64,000 nt of DNA from Flexistipes sinusarabici DSM 4947 (GCF_000218625.1 NC_015672.1:1116001-1180000); one strand, 5' to 3'; shown: positions 53,937 to 62,593, counted from the first letter of the stretch. Notes: generated by a model not told the origin, from the sequence alone. Numbers and translations: made by a program.

Positions 53937-55271
53937 ATGAACAAAAATTTTCTTCTGTGTTTTCACGATAAAAAATACCTTCAAAGTCTATTCAAAGATT
54001 TTTCCTGCGATTATGCTTTAGATAAATATGAGGCTTACAGCAAGTTAATTGCAAAAAATTACAATGCCGTATTTATCTCTGAAAAATTTCTTTATAACAA
54101 CAAATTTTGTATTTCGATTTTTGTTAAGGAAATATGTTCGTCAAAACCGCCTTTGATTGTGATTTCTGGAAATTATTATTTTCTGCCGGATTTGATAAGT
54201 GTTCCGGAAAGTGATTTACCTAAAGTTCTGAAAAGTTTTACAGAAGAATTGCTGAAGCCCGTCAAACATAATGAATCTGATGTTTTCCAGAACCTTGTTG
54301 TTCATATGGAGGAGCTGTTTTTAAATAAATATTTCCATGAAATGATCCTTAAAGGTTTGAAAAGTCTGGATCAGTGTTTTTTAAAAATTATAGAAATAGT
54401 TGATATCGTTCTGCTGCCGGAATTGTTTGTGATCGGCAGAGTCACAAAAGATAAAACAGAATATTTTGTATCCCCTAATAACAGGCTGTCAAAAGATATA
54501 ATAGATGAAATACTTGTAGAGAATAAATTGACTGAAGGTAAATTAGTTTTAAGAAATGAATTTAAAATAAAAGAAAAAAACATCGATATCTCAGAGTTGG
54601 GTTATTTTATAAAAAAGAACATCTTAGCGGATGAAACCATATTTACTGTAATAGGTATTAAAAGGTCGGCAGCCGATGAAAATGTCAAAATCATGGCAGA
54701 GGCGTTGCAAAACCAGATAAAATCCACAATTTTTTATATATCATCACTTATAAAACAGCAGAAAATGTATATTACAGATTATTTGACAGATGTTTATAAT
54801 CGGAGATTTTTTGATGAAACGGTAAAAAAAGAGCTTCAAAGAAGCAAAAGACACAGGGAAAGCTTTGTGGTGATTTTTTTCGACATTGACAATTTTAAGT
54901 ATATTAATGATAACTATGGGCACAGTGCCGGGGATCATATTTTGGTTTCACTTACCTCTTATGTCCATTCACTAATAAGAGATTCAGATATTTTTGCAAG
55001 ATTAGGCGGGGAAGAATTTGGGATTTTGCTTCCTGAGACCGACGCGGATGGAGGGCGTTTTTTGGCCGAAAAAATCAGAAAAAAAGTTGCAGAAAAGACC
55101 TTTTCATATGAGTCATCAAAAATAATCCTTACAATATCAGCCGGTGTGCTTACAGTGAAAAATTCTGAAGATGCTGATTATGATTATGATATCATTTATA
55201 AAATGTGTGATAATGCAATGTATGAAGCTAAAAGGCTTGGGAAAAACAGATCGGTGGTAAGTGAAATATGA
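53937..55271 (+). CDS. Diguanylate cyclase with degenerate receiver-like N-terminus
   Basis: A 444-residue protein making cyclic di-GMP. The first 110 residues resemble a receiver (ALDKYEAYSKLIAKNYNAVFIS), but without the phospho-Asp. A middle domain (about 115-275) is not recognised. The C-terminal GGDEF domain has the active loop GGEEF and an upstream RDSD I-site. It overlaps the rlmN start by four bases. Probable partner of the preceding kinase, by position. Confidence 0.88.
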   Translation: MNKNFLLCFHDKKYLQSLFKDFSCDYALDKYEAYSKLIAKNYNAVFISEKFLYNNKFCISIFVKEICSSKPPLIVISGNYYFLPDLISVPESDLPKVLKSFTEELLKPVKHNESDVFQNLVVHMEELFLNKYFHEMILKGLKSLDQCFLKIIEIVDIVLLPELFVIGRVTKDKTEYFVSPNNRLSKDIIDEILVENKLTEGKLVLRNEFKIKEKNIDISELGYFIKKNILADETIFTVIGIKRSAADENVKIMAEALQNQIKSTIFYISSLIKQQKMYITDYLTDVYNRRFFDETVKKELQRSKRHRESFVVIFFDIDNFKYINDNYGHSAGDHILVSLTSYVHSLIRDSDIFARLGGEEFGILLPETDADGGRFLAEKIRKKVAEKTFSYESSKIILTISAGVLTVKNSEDADYDYDIIYKMCDNAMYEAKRLGKNRSVVSEI

Positions 55272-56308
55272 AATTTCTGGATGATTTAAGCAGGCAGAAC
55301 CTCGAGTACGAAATGACTGAATTGGGGGAAAAACCTTTCAGAGGCAGGCAGCTTTACAAGTGGATGTACTCAAAAGGGATTTTTGATTTGCAGGAAATGA
55401 CCGATCTGTCTAAACAGCTTCGCCAAAAACTCGAACAGAAATATGGTTTTCGGAAAATAGAAGTGATTGAAAAAATACAGTCGAAAAAAGACGGATCTAC
55501 AAAAGTGCTTTTGGAACTTGGTGACAAAAACCGGATTGAGACGGTAATTTTAAGAGACGGTGAAAGACTTACAGGATGTGTATCCACACAGGTCGGATGC
55601 AGAATGGGGTGTTCCTTTTGCAGTACCGCCAAAATAGGACTTATAAGAAATTTAAAAATAGGGGAGATTGTCAGGCAGATAATTATTATGAACAGACTTC
55701 TCTCTGAAAAGAATGAAAAGCTTTCAAATATTGTATTTATGGGAATGGGGGAGCCGCTTGATAATCTTGATAACCTCAATGAAGCCATAAAAATAATACT
55801 TGATGAAAACGGGCTTAATTTTTCTCACAGAAAAGTTACTGTTTCCACATGCGGAATGGTTAATGAATTGAAGAAAATGTATGAAGAACTGGATTCTCCG
55901 GTAAATCTTGCTGTTTCACTTAACTTTACGGATAACAAGATTCGGCAAAGGTATATGCCCGTCAGTAAAAAATATCCTGTTGAGGCTTTAATCAGCACTT
56001 TAAGAAACCTCCCTTTGCAGAAAAGAAAGCGCATAACTATCGAATATGTACTATTGAAAAATATAAATGATAGTCAAATGGATGCAAAATATCTGGCTGA
56101 GGTCTTAAGGGGACTGCCGGTTAAGATAAATCTTATCGTATATAATGATTCCGATATAGGTTTTAATTCAGCTGCGGATGAAAATGTTTTAGCATTTCAG
56201 AAGGTTTTGCTGGATAAAGGTTTATCCGCTTTTATCAGGAAGAGTCTGGGGAGTGATATTGAAGGCGCTTGCGGACAATTATACGCCAAGTACAACAAGA
56301 AGATTTAA
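55268..56308 (+). CDS. rlmN: 23S rRNA (adenine-C2)-methyltransferase
   Basis: A 346-residue radical-SAM enzyme that methylates A2503 of 23S rRNA and A37 of some tRNAs. The cluster motif is GCRMGCSFCSTAKIG (C-x3-C-x2-C). Further motifs are FMGMGEPLDNLDN, VSTCGMVNEL and the C-terminal SDIEGACGQL with the catalytic Cys. It overlaps the cyclase gene by ATGA. A heptamer array lies just after its stop. Confidence 0.95.
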   Translation: MKFLDDLSRQNLEYEMTELGEKPFRGRQLYKWMYSKGIFDLQEMTDLSKQLRQKLEQKYGFRKIEVIEKIQSKKDGSTKVLLELGDKNRIETVILRDGERLTGCVSTQVGCRMGCSFCSTAKIGLIRNLKIGEIVRQIIIMNRLLSEKNEKLSNIVFMGMGEPLDNLDNLNEAIKIILDENGLNFSHRKVTVSTCGMVNELKKMYEELDSPVNLAVSLNFTDNKIRQRYMPVSKKYPVEALISTLRNLPLQKRKRITIEYVLLKNINDSQMDAKYLAEVLRGLPVKINLIVYNDSDIGFNSAADENVLAFQKVLLDKGLSAFIRKSLGSDIEGACGQLYAKYNKKI

Positions 56309-56317
56309 CTCTCCATC

Positions 56318-56352
56318 CTTAGTGCTTAATACTTAGCACTAAGCACTAAGTT
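56318..56352. repeat. CTTAGCA-type heptamer array
   Basis: Heptamers CTTAGTG, CTTAATA, CTTAGCA, CTAAGCA and CTAAGTT lie in register after rlmN and before the convergent merR gene. The central sequence is self-complementary, so RNA could form a hairpin. Confidence 0.75.
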
Positions 56353-56358
56353 TACCGG

Positions 56359-56688
56359 TCAGTGTTTCAGAATATCAAGTATTTTTTCCAATTCTGATCT
56401 GACTTCGCTGATAATATTGTCTTCTGCCGGATTCAGATTTTTTGACCAAAGATTATCTTCATCCAGCTTTCTTTTAGCTCCTTCTATTGTCATTTTTTCG
56501 GTGTAAAGCAGCTCTTTTATCTGCTGCAAAGTCTTAAGATGATTCTTTGTGTAATACCTGTGATTTGAACCGAATTTAACTGGCTTAAGTTGTCTGAATT
56601 CCTTTTCCCAAAAACGGATAATAGACGGCTTCAGACCGGTGATTTCACAAACTTCGCCAATTTTATAATAAAACTTGGCTTTATGCAT
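56359..56688 (-). CDS. MerR-family regulator
   Basis: A 109-residue regulator with a MerR-type helix-turn-helix and wing (KIGEVCEITGLKPSIIRFWEKEF and NHRYYTKNHLKTL). The C-terminal effector part is short and has no Cys ligands, so the family subgroup is unknown. It overlaps ihfA by eight bases and is expressed with it. In many genomes an IHF gene is followed by such a MerR-type gene. Confidence 0.85.
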   Translation of the reverse strand: MHKAKFYYKIGEVCEITGLKPSIIRFWEKEFRQLKPVKFGSNHRYYTKNHLKTLQQIKELLYTEKMTIEGAKRKLDEDNLWSKNLNPAEDNIISEVRSELEKILDILKH

Positions 56689-56956
56689 TTACCTCTTCTT
56701 TAAATATCTGGCTGGGTCTGAAAACAACCACCGTTCTCGGTTCAATAACTGTTTCCACACCGGTTTTGGGATTCCTGCCGATTCTTCTGCCTCTGACTTT
56801 GACGTCAAAATTTCCGAATCCTGAAATTTTAACGTTGTTTTTGTTAAGAATTTCGCCTTTCATAATTTCAAAAACACTGTCTACAACATCAGATATGTCT
56901 TTTTTTGTAATACCCAAAGATTCGTAAATGTTTTCAACTATATCCGCTTTTGTCAT
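56681..56956 (-). CDS. ihfA: Integration host factor alpha subunit (HU/IHF family)
   Basis: A 91-residue DNA-bending protein. The core ISGFGNFDVKVRGRRIGRNPKTG and the C-terminal EPRTVVVFRPSQ are typical of IHF/HU. It is more IhfA-like than HU by the RxGRNPxTG and VVxFRPS residues. ATG at 56956 has AGGAGG upstream; the longer frame to 57007 lacks support. It is co-transcribed with merR. Confidence 0.9.
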   Translation of the reverse strand: MTKADIVENIYESLGITKKDISDVVDSVFEIMKGEILNKNNVKISGFGNFDVKVRGRRIGRNPKTGVETVIEPRTVVVFRPSQIFKEEVNA

Positions 56957-57031
56957 AATACACCTCCTGCTTATTATAATTTTATCTAAATATTTCTTTA
57001 TCGTCAATAGTTTTCACTAATCACCAATAAA

Positions 57032-57172
57032 AGACCTTTGAATAATTTGTTTTTCCATGTTTTAGGAAGTGGGACTTTAGTCCCGCAGGCCTGTGAATAC
57101 TGAATTTTAAAAGAAAGCTTGCCCGGCTAAAGCCGCGCTTCCTGAGTTATTCAAAAGTCTCAATAATTAAAC
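57032..57172. repeat. MITE-like palindromic repeat, family B copy 2
   Basis: Reverse-complement relative of 17717-17888. The ends AGACCTTTGAATAA and TTATTCAAAAGTCTC form inverted repeats. The arms TTTAGGAAG and CTTCCTGA match, and inner stems GGGACTTTAGTCCC and CGGCTAAAGCCG replace those of copy 1. Confidence 0.7.
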
Positions 57173-57212
57173 ACGCAAATTATTGTTTACTGACAAAGCG
57201 TCCTGAAAACGC

Positions 57213-57250
57213 CGAAGCAATCTCAAAACGAAGTGTGAAACTTGATTTAC
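57213..57250. repeat. Short copy of CGAAGCAATCTC/AAGTGTGAAACTTG repeat
   Basis: It shares CGAAGCAATCTC and CAAAACGAAGTG..GAAACTTGATTTA with the larger element at 62352-62541. Confidence 0.6.
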
Positions 57251-57262
57251 TAATTTAAATTT

Positions 57263-58087
57263 CTATTTTATCTTTTCTGCAAATTCTTTAGCTTTATTTA
57301 TACTTTTAAAACCTTCGATTTTAACATTATATTCTTCATTCATAATATTTTCTTTTTTTATAAAAAATTTACCTTTCCTTTCTTTGGCAAAATTTACTGC
57401 TTTGTTTTTATCTGCAAATGTTGCAACTGTTTTGACTCTGATATCGCCTATTTTGATATCAGAATTTACATCTGCCACATACACGCGCCACAGTTGTTTT
57501 CCCGTCTGTAACTGTAAGGTTTTTGATACTTTCACACCAAAAGTTTCACTTAATTTTTGCACTTTATCTATTTTGCTTTTATACAGTCCTTTTACTATAA
57601 TAACATATGATTTTTTATTTTGCTGTTCTTTTTTATTTTTTATCGGTTTTATTGATGACGAAGGAATATTTTTATCGCTCTTTTTTCCCAAAGTTTCCTG
57701 TTTAACGGTTTTTATTGCACCTGTTTTAACTGCTTCTTGCTTTTTATCATTTACTCCCCTGGTGTCATTATCAATGGTAACCGGTATAACCTCTTTTTTT
57801 ACAATTTGTTCTTTGACCGGCGGACTTTTTCTGACTATTTCTGTTCTGTCATTTGTCTGAATATTGCTGTCCATCCCGGATATTGTTGCCCGTAAGCTGT
57901 ACAGGCTCAATGCAAACAGAATCAGCAAAAACAGCAGTACGGGCAGGTAAACTTTTGGATTTGTGGATAAATTAATAAAAAACTTTTTGGGCAGAGCCTT
58001 TTTATCTGAAACTTCACTCTCATTCTCAATTTTGTATATCTCTGAAAAACTTTTATCAAAATATTTAAGGAGATTTATGTCAATCAT
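57263..58087 (-). CDS. SPOR-domain membrane protein
   Basis: A 274-residue protein. The first 55 residues are cytoplasmic, with one membrane helix (VYLPVLLFLLILFALSLYSL) after them, then a basic, low-complexity linker (110-170). The C-terminal half has SPOR-like repeats (SYVIIVKGLYKSKIDKVQKL, LWRVYVADV, NKAVNFAKER). SPOR domains bind denuded peptidoglycan glycans, so a cell-envelope or division role is likely. The start is taken as ATG at 58087, which lies only six bases after the T-run of the fusA terminator and has no good ribosome-binding site. The earlier GTG at 58129 is inside that terminator hairpin. Confidence 0.75.
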   Translation of the reverse strand: MIDINLLKYFDKSFSEIYKIENESEVSDKKALPKKFFINLSTNPKVYLPVLLFLLILFALSLYSLRATISGMDSNIQTNDRTEIVRKSPPVKEQIVKKEVIPVTIDNDTRGVNDKKQEAVKTGAIKTVKQETLGKKSDKNIPSSSIKPIKNKKEQQNKKSYVIIVKGLYKSKIDKVQKLSETFGVKVSKTLQLQTGKQLWRVYVADVNSDIKIGDIRVKTVATFADKNKAVNFAKERKGKFFIKKENIMNEEYNVKIEGFKSINKAKEFAEKIK

Positions 58088-58093
58088 AGTAAT

Positions 58094-58127
58094 AAAAAAG
58101 CCTCTGTATAAGAAATTATACAGAGGC
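58094..58127 (-). terminator. Intrinsic terminator after the EF-G-like gene
   Basis: On the minus strand, GCCTCTGTATAA and TTATACAGAGGC form a perfect 12-bp stem with a TTTC loop, followed by six T. Confidence 0.92.
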
Positions 58128-58138
58128 ACGAATATTTA

Positions 58139-60220
58139 TTATTGCTGTTCAACTTTAGACTGTTCTTTAACTTTTTCCACCACATGGGACGGCGCCTCTT
58201 CATAGTGGGAAAATTCAATTGTAAACATTCCCCTGCCGCCTGTCATACTTCTCAGGTCAGGTGCATATTTCAATATTTCACCCATAGGCACCTGAGCTGT
58301 AATATGCTGACCTGTGGTCTGCGGCTCAACATTTTGGACACGCCCCCTTCGGGAGTTAAGATCTCCTATTACTGTACCCACAGTTTCTTCCGGAACGAAA
58401 ATATCCATATTTACAATAGGTTCCAGCAGTACTGGTTTGGCTTCCATTGCAACCTTTTTGAATGCCATTGATGCTGCAATCTTGAAAGCCATTTCTGATG
58501 AGTCCACAGAATGATAAGATCCGTCGTACAAAGTGACTTTAAAATCAATAAGGGGATATCCGGCCAATACACCTTCCAGCGCAGCTTCCCTGATACCTTT
58601 TTCAACTGCCGGGATATAGCCTTTCGGAATAACGCCGCCCACAATTTTATCAATAAATTCTATGCCTCCGCCTCTTTCATTGGGTTCCATTTCAATCCAG
58701 ACATCACCATACTGGCCGCGTCCACCGGATTGTTTCTTATATTTCCCCTGTCCTTTGGCACTTATTTTTATAGTTTCCTTGTAGGGGACTTTGGGGGTTT
58801 TCAAGTCCACATCGACGTTAAATTTTTTCTTAAGTTTCTCTGTTACAACCTCTATGTGCATCTGCCCCATACCGCTTAGAATTTGTTCTCCGGTTTGTTC
58901 GTCTCTGGTGACCCTGATTCCCAAATCCTCTTCCATCAGTCTGTGTAAACCCGTGCTGACTTTTTCTTCGTCTTCTTTGGATTTTGGTACAAGTGAAAAG
59001 GATAGAACAGGTTCTGCAAGAGGCACCGGATCTATAATACAGCTCTCTTTCTTATTGGAGCAAAGTGTGTCAAATGTTTCCGTAAATTTCAATTTATTCA
59101 CCATGGCAATCTGTCCGGCCACAACTTTATCTGTTTTGACGAAATTTTTACCCTGAAGCAGGTAAAGCTGAGTAATTTTTTCCACTTCATCCTTGCTTGC
59201 ATTGTACACATCTGTGTCATTGGTTATTTCACCAGAATAAACCCTGAAAATGGACAATTTGCCGGAAAAAGGGTCGATAAAAGTTTTGAAAACATAAGCC
59301 ACAAAATCTTTATTTTCCGGATCAAGCATTACTTCCTCACCGGTTTTCTTGTTTTTGGCAACTTTCTGTTCCCTTTCAAGCGGTGAGGGCATAAAATCTA
59401 TTATTGATTCCAGCAGAAATTTACTTCCCACATTTTTTACTGCTGAGCCGCATATAACAGGTATAAATCTTTTGGTTATCGTGGCTTCACGTATCCCCTT
59501 TAAAATTTCTTCTTCGGAAAACTCCTCACCTTCAAGATACTTTTCAATCAACTCGTCGTCTGTTTCACTGATAGCTTCCAGCAGTTTATTTCTTTGACTC
59601 TCCACAGCTTCCTTCATGTCAGCCGGGATATCCATTTCCTTAAATTCTGCAGTTGGCTCGCTGGGATATTCATAGGCTTTCTGTTTTATAAGATCTACAA
59701 TACCCCTAAATGATTCTTCTTTTCCGATTGGCAGGTAAAGGGGAATGGGTGTGATACCGAAGGATTGTTCAATGTCCCCCAATGTGCGGTAAAAGTCCGC
59801 TCTTTCTTTGTCCATTTTGTTGACAAAAATTATCTTGGCAAGGTCGAAATCATCTGCAAAATTCCAGACACGCTCTGTTTCGGCTTTAATGCCGCTTATT
59901 GCACTGGCAATGACAACAGCTCCTCCAACCGCTGAAAGGGCTGATTTTGTTTCATGGAGGAAGTTACCGTATCCTGGGGTATCAACAAGATTAAGCAGAT
60001 GTTTATTCCATTCAATTGAGCATAACTTGGGATTTATAGTAATCTTCCTGTTTATTTCCACCGGATCAAAATCCATTATACTTGTTCCGTTATCTACACT
60101 GCCGATTCTTTTGGTGGCTTTTGCATTAAACAGGATTGCTTCTATTAAACTCGTTTTTCCTGCTCCTCCATGTGAAATAAAAGCTACATTTCTGATGTTT
60201 TTCACTTCGTCAACCTGCAT
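58139..60220 (-). CDS. Elongation factor G-like GTPase (EF-G paralogue)
   Basis: A 693-residue translational GTPase with the EF-G domain order. G1 is SHGGAGKTSL, G3 is VDTPGYGNF and G4 is NKMD. In true EF-G these read AHIDAGKTT and DTPGHVDF, so the catalytic His is replaced by Tyr. This variant marks the EF-G-2/spd-like paralogues, whose role is not fully known. Domains II-V are complete (GRGQYGDVWIEMEP, then RRGRVQNVEPQ near the end). GGGAGG precedes the ATG at 60220. It is not in a ribosomal operon, which supports a paralogue rather than the main EF-G. Confidence 0.88.
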   Translation of the reverse strand: MQVDEVKNIRNVAFISHGGAGKTSLIEAILFNAKATKRIGSVDNGTSIMDFDPVEINRKITINPKLCSIEWNKHLLNLVDTPGYGNFLHETKSALSAVGGAVVIASAISGIKAETERVWNFADDFDLAKIIFVNKMDKERADFYRTLGDIEQSFGITPIPLYLPIGKEESFRGIVDLIKQKAYEYPSEPTAEFKEMDIPADMKEAVESQRNKLLEAISETDDELIEKYLEGEEFSEEEILKGIREATITKRFIPVICGSAVKNVGSKFLLESIIDFMPSPLEREQKVAKNKKTGEEVMLDPENKDFVAYVFKTFIDPFSGKLSIFRVYSGEITNDTDVYNASKDEVEKITQLYLLQGKNFVKTDKVVAGQIAMVNKLKFTETFDTLCSNKKESCIIDPVPLAEPVLSFSLVPKSKEDEEKVSTGLHRLMEEDLGIRVTRDEQTGEQILSGMGQMHIEVVTEKLKKKFNVDVDLKTPKVPYKETIKISAKGQGKYKKQSGGRGQYGDVWIEMEPNERGGGIEFIDKIVGGVIPKGYIPAVEKGIREAALEGVLAGYPLIDFKVTLYDGSYHSVDSSEMAFKIAASMAFKKVAMEAKPVLLEPIVNMDIFVPEETVGTVIGDLNSRRGRVQNVEPQTTGQHITAQVPMGEILKYAPDLRSMTGGRGMFTIEFSHYEEAPSHVVEKVKEQSKVEQQ

Positions 60221-60487
60221 ACGTTACCTCCCAATAGTTTTGGAGCTTTTTATTATGACTATAAAAGCTCAGAATTCATTTTGTTAATATTTTACTATAA
60301 AACTTTTTTATTTACTTTACCAAACAATTTTATAACCTTCAATATTTTTGAACGAAAATTGCCTTTAACTTCCTCTTTTAATCAGTTTTAACAAATGACA
60401 GATCAATAAATCAGTTACATTATAAACCATGATTGATTTTGCCGGTATACTTCTATATTATTTGATTAATATTTATGGAGGTATCAT

Positions 60488-61480
60488 ATGAGTGAAGAAA
60501 AAGATCCGTGGGGTATGGATAAGTATAAATTTAATATTCCAAATATCCCCAAGTTTAAGTTTAAAAAAGCACTGATTATTCCGATAATTCTCGTTATTGT
60601 CGTAATATGGATGTTGACAGGAATCTATCTGGTGGATACAAATCAGCAGGCTGTAGTAAAGAGGTTCGGTAAAGTAATCAAAGTCGTGGGACCCGGTCCG
60701 CACTATCACTTCCCTTATCCCATTGAAACTGTAGACAAAGCTAATGTTACAGATGTTCACAGACTGGAAATAGGCTATAGAAGCTATAAAAATGGGGAAT
60801 CAAGGCTTATTGAAGATGAAGCGCAAATGCTTACCGGCGATGAGAATATTGTCAATCTGGACGTTATAGTGCAGTACAGGATCGGCGATATTGTTAAATA
60901 TCTGTATAATATTCAGGGTGTTGTTTCTACAATTAAACAGGTGTCAGAATCAAGTATGAGGGAGATTGTTGGTAAACAGAAAATCGATTATATACTGACC
61001 GTCGGTAAAGATGAAATCCAGATAAAAGCTCATGAAATGATTCAAAACATACTCAGGGAATACAATGCAGGTATCCAGATCGTGGCTGTGCAGCTTCAGA
61101 ATGTTAACCCCCCTGATGAAGTGGTATCCGCTTTCAGAGATGTGGCGAGTGCCAGAGAAGATAAAAGCAGGTTTATTAACGAGGCTGAAGCTTATGCCAA
61201 CCAGGTTATCCCCCAAGCCAGGGGTACTGCAGCTTCCATGATTCTTGATGCTGAAGCATACAGAGAGGAGAAGGTGAAAAGAGCTTTAGGGGATGTCGAT
61301 AGATTTAGTGAAATTCTTAAAAACTACGAACAAGCTCCGCAGCTAACGAGAAAAAGGCTTTATCTTGATAAAATGGAAGAGGTTATAGGCAAAAGTGATT
61401 TTCATGTTTTTGATTCTCAGATTTCTGACATCAATACTTTTATAGGCCTTGAGAATCTTAAAGGGAGTGTGAATAAATGA
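60488..61480 (+). CDS. hflK: FtsH protease modulator HflK
   Basis: A 330-residue membrane protein of the SPFH/band 7 family that with HflC forms the cage around FtsH. A short basic N-terminus precedes the single helix (ALIIPIILVIVVIWMLTGIYL), then the SPFH domain (QQAVVKRFGKVIKVVGPGPHY) and long helices ending with NQVIPQARGTA. The stop overlaps the hflC start by four bases. GGAGG precedes the ATG. Confidence 0.93.
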   Translation: MSEEKDPWGMDKYKFNIPNIPKFKFKKALIIPIILVIVVIWMLTGIYLVDTNQQAVVKRFGKVIKVVGPGPHYHFPYPIETVDKANVTDVHRLEIGYRSYKNGESRLIEDEAQMLTGDENIVNLDVIVQYRIGDIVKYLYNIQGVVSTIKQVSESSMREIVGKQKIDYILTVGKDEIQIKAHEMIQNILREYNAGIQIVAVQLQNVNPPDEVVSAFRDVASAREDKSRFINEAEAYANQVIPQARGTAASMILDAEAYREEKVKRALGDVDRFSEILKNYEQAPQLTRKRLYLDKMEEVIGKSDFHVFDSQISDINTFIGLENLKGSVNK

Positions 61481-62334
61481 AAAAAATAATTTCAATTGCA
61501 GGTGTCCTGCTAATACTTGCCGTAATGTTGATTGGCGGCGCTTTTTATGTTGTAAACGTTGATCAGCAGGTTGTTGTTACCTATCTTGGTAAACCTGTGA
61601 AAAACATAAAAAAACCTGGTTTGTATGTGAAAATCCCATTTTTGCAGCAAGCCACATATTTTTCCAAAAAAATACTGGATTATGATGCTGATCCGAGGAT
61701 CGTGATTACAGAGGATAAGAAAAACCTCCTGCTGGACAATTATTGTAAATGGCGCATTGCAGATCCTTTGAAATTTTTTCAGGCTGTGAGAACCACTAAT
61801 GGTGCTATGTCAAGGCTTGATGATATTATTTACTCGGAAATAAGAGTTGAACTGGGGAATCATACTTTAACGGAAGTTATTGCAGCCAACAGGGCTGAAA
61901 TTATGAAAAATGTCACAATGGCTTCTAAGAAAAAAGCAGAAGAGTACGGGATTAAAATTGTTGATATACGTATCAAAAGGGCGGATCTACCCCCTGAAAA
62001 CGAGAAGGCTGTATTTGCCAGGATGGTATCAGAGAGGGAAAGAATTGCAAAAAGATACAGATCCGAGGGTAAAGAGGAAGCTAAAAAAATTCGTGCTAAT
62101 GCTGACAAAGAAAAACGTATAATCCTCGCTGAAGCATACAGAAAAGTTCAAAATATTAAAGGTGAGACGGATTCCAAAACAATTAAAATATATGCCGATG
62201 CATATAGTGCCAATGAATCTTTTTATGCATTTAACAAAAAACTTGAGATTTTTGATTCATTGAGTGAAAACAACAAATATTTTCTGACAACTCAATCGGA
62301 TATTTTTGAATTATTAGAAAAGGGAGTGAAGTAA
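61477..62334 (+). CDS. hflC: FtsH protease modulator HflC
   Basis: A 285-residue partner of HflK. An N-terminal signal-anchor helix (IISIAGVLLILAVMLIGGAFYV) precedes the SPFH domain (QQVVVTYLGKPVKNIKKPGLY) and a coiled-coil region with VDIRIKRADLPPEN. The ATG overlaps the hflK stop (ATGA), so equal amounts are likely to be made. Length and order match the usual hflKC pair. Confidence 0.93.
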   Translation: MKKIISIAGVLLILAVMLIGGAFYVVNVDQQVVVTYLGKPVKNIKKPGLYVKIPFLQQATYFSKKILDYDADPRIVITEDKKNLLLDNYCKWRIADPLKFFQAVRTTNGAMSRLDDIIYSEIRVELGNHTLTEVIAANRAEIMKNVTMASKKKAEEYGIKIVDIRIKRADLPPENEKAVFARMVSERERIAKRYRSEGKEEAKKIRANADKEKRIILAEAYRKVQNIKGETDSKTIKIYADAYSANESFYAFNKKLEIFDSLSENNKYFLTTQSDIFELLEKGVK

Positions 62335-62351
62335 TCAAACAAATTAAAATT

Positions 62352-62541
62352 CAAGTTTCGCACTTACACTGTTTTCACGTCTTTGTTCACCCTGTTAAAT
62401 ATCAGCTTCGCTGATTGCCTGTGGCATTTAACAGGGCAGGGAGTGAGAACGACGAAGCAATCTCTTTATTTTCTTGTTTTGAGATTGCCACAACCCTGTT
62501 TCCACAGGGTTTCGCAATGACAAAACGAAGTGCGAAACTTG
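62352..62541. repeat. 190-bp inverted-repeat element with a nested palindromic repeat
   Basis: The ends CAAGTTTCGCACTT and AAGTGCGAAACTTG are perfect 14-bp inverted repeats. Inside are the GTTAAAT/ATTTAAC palindrome (62389-62437), a GCAATCTC/GAGATTGC stem and the CCCTGTTTCCACAGGG stem. The GCAATCTC and GCAATGACA sequences resemble a short repeat found in many unrelated bacterial genomes. Related pieces lie at 28929-28965 and 57213-57250. Confidence 0.78.
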
Positions 62542-62593
62542 ATTTAAAATAATAAAAAATCTTGTTTGACAGCTTAGTTTAAAAGTTAACCGC

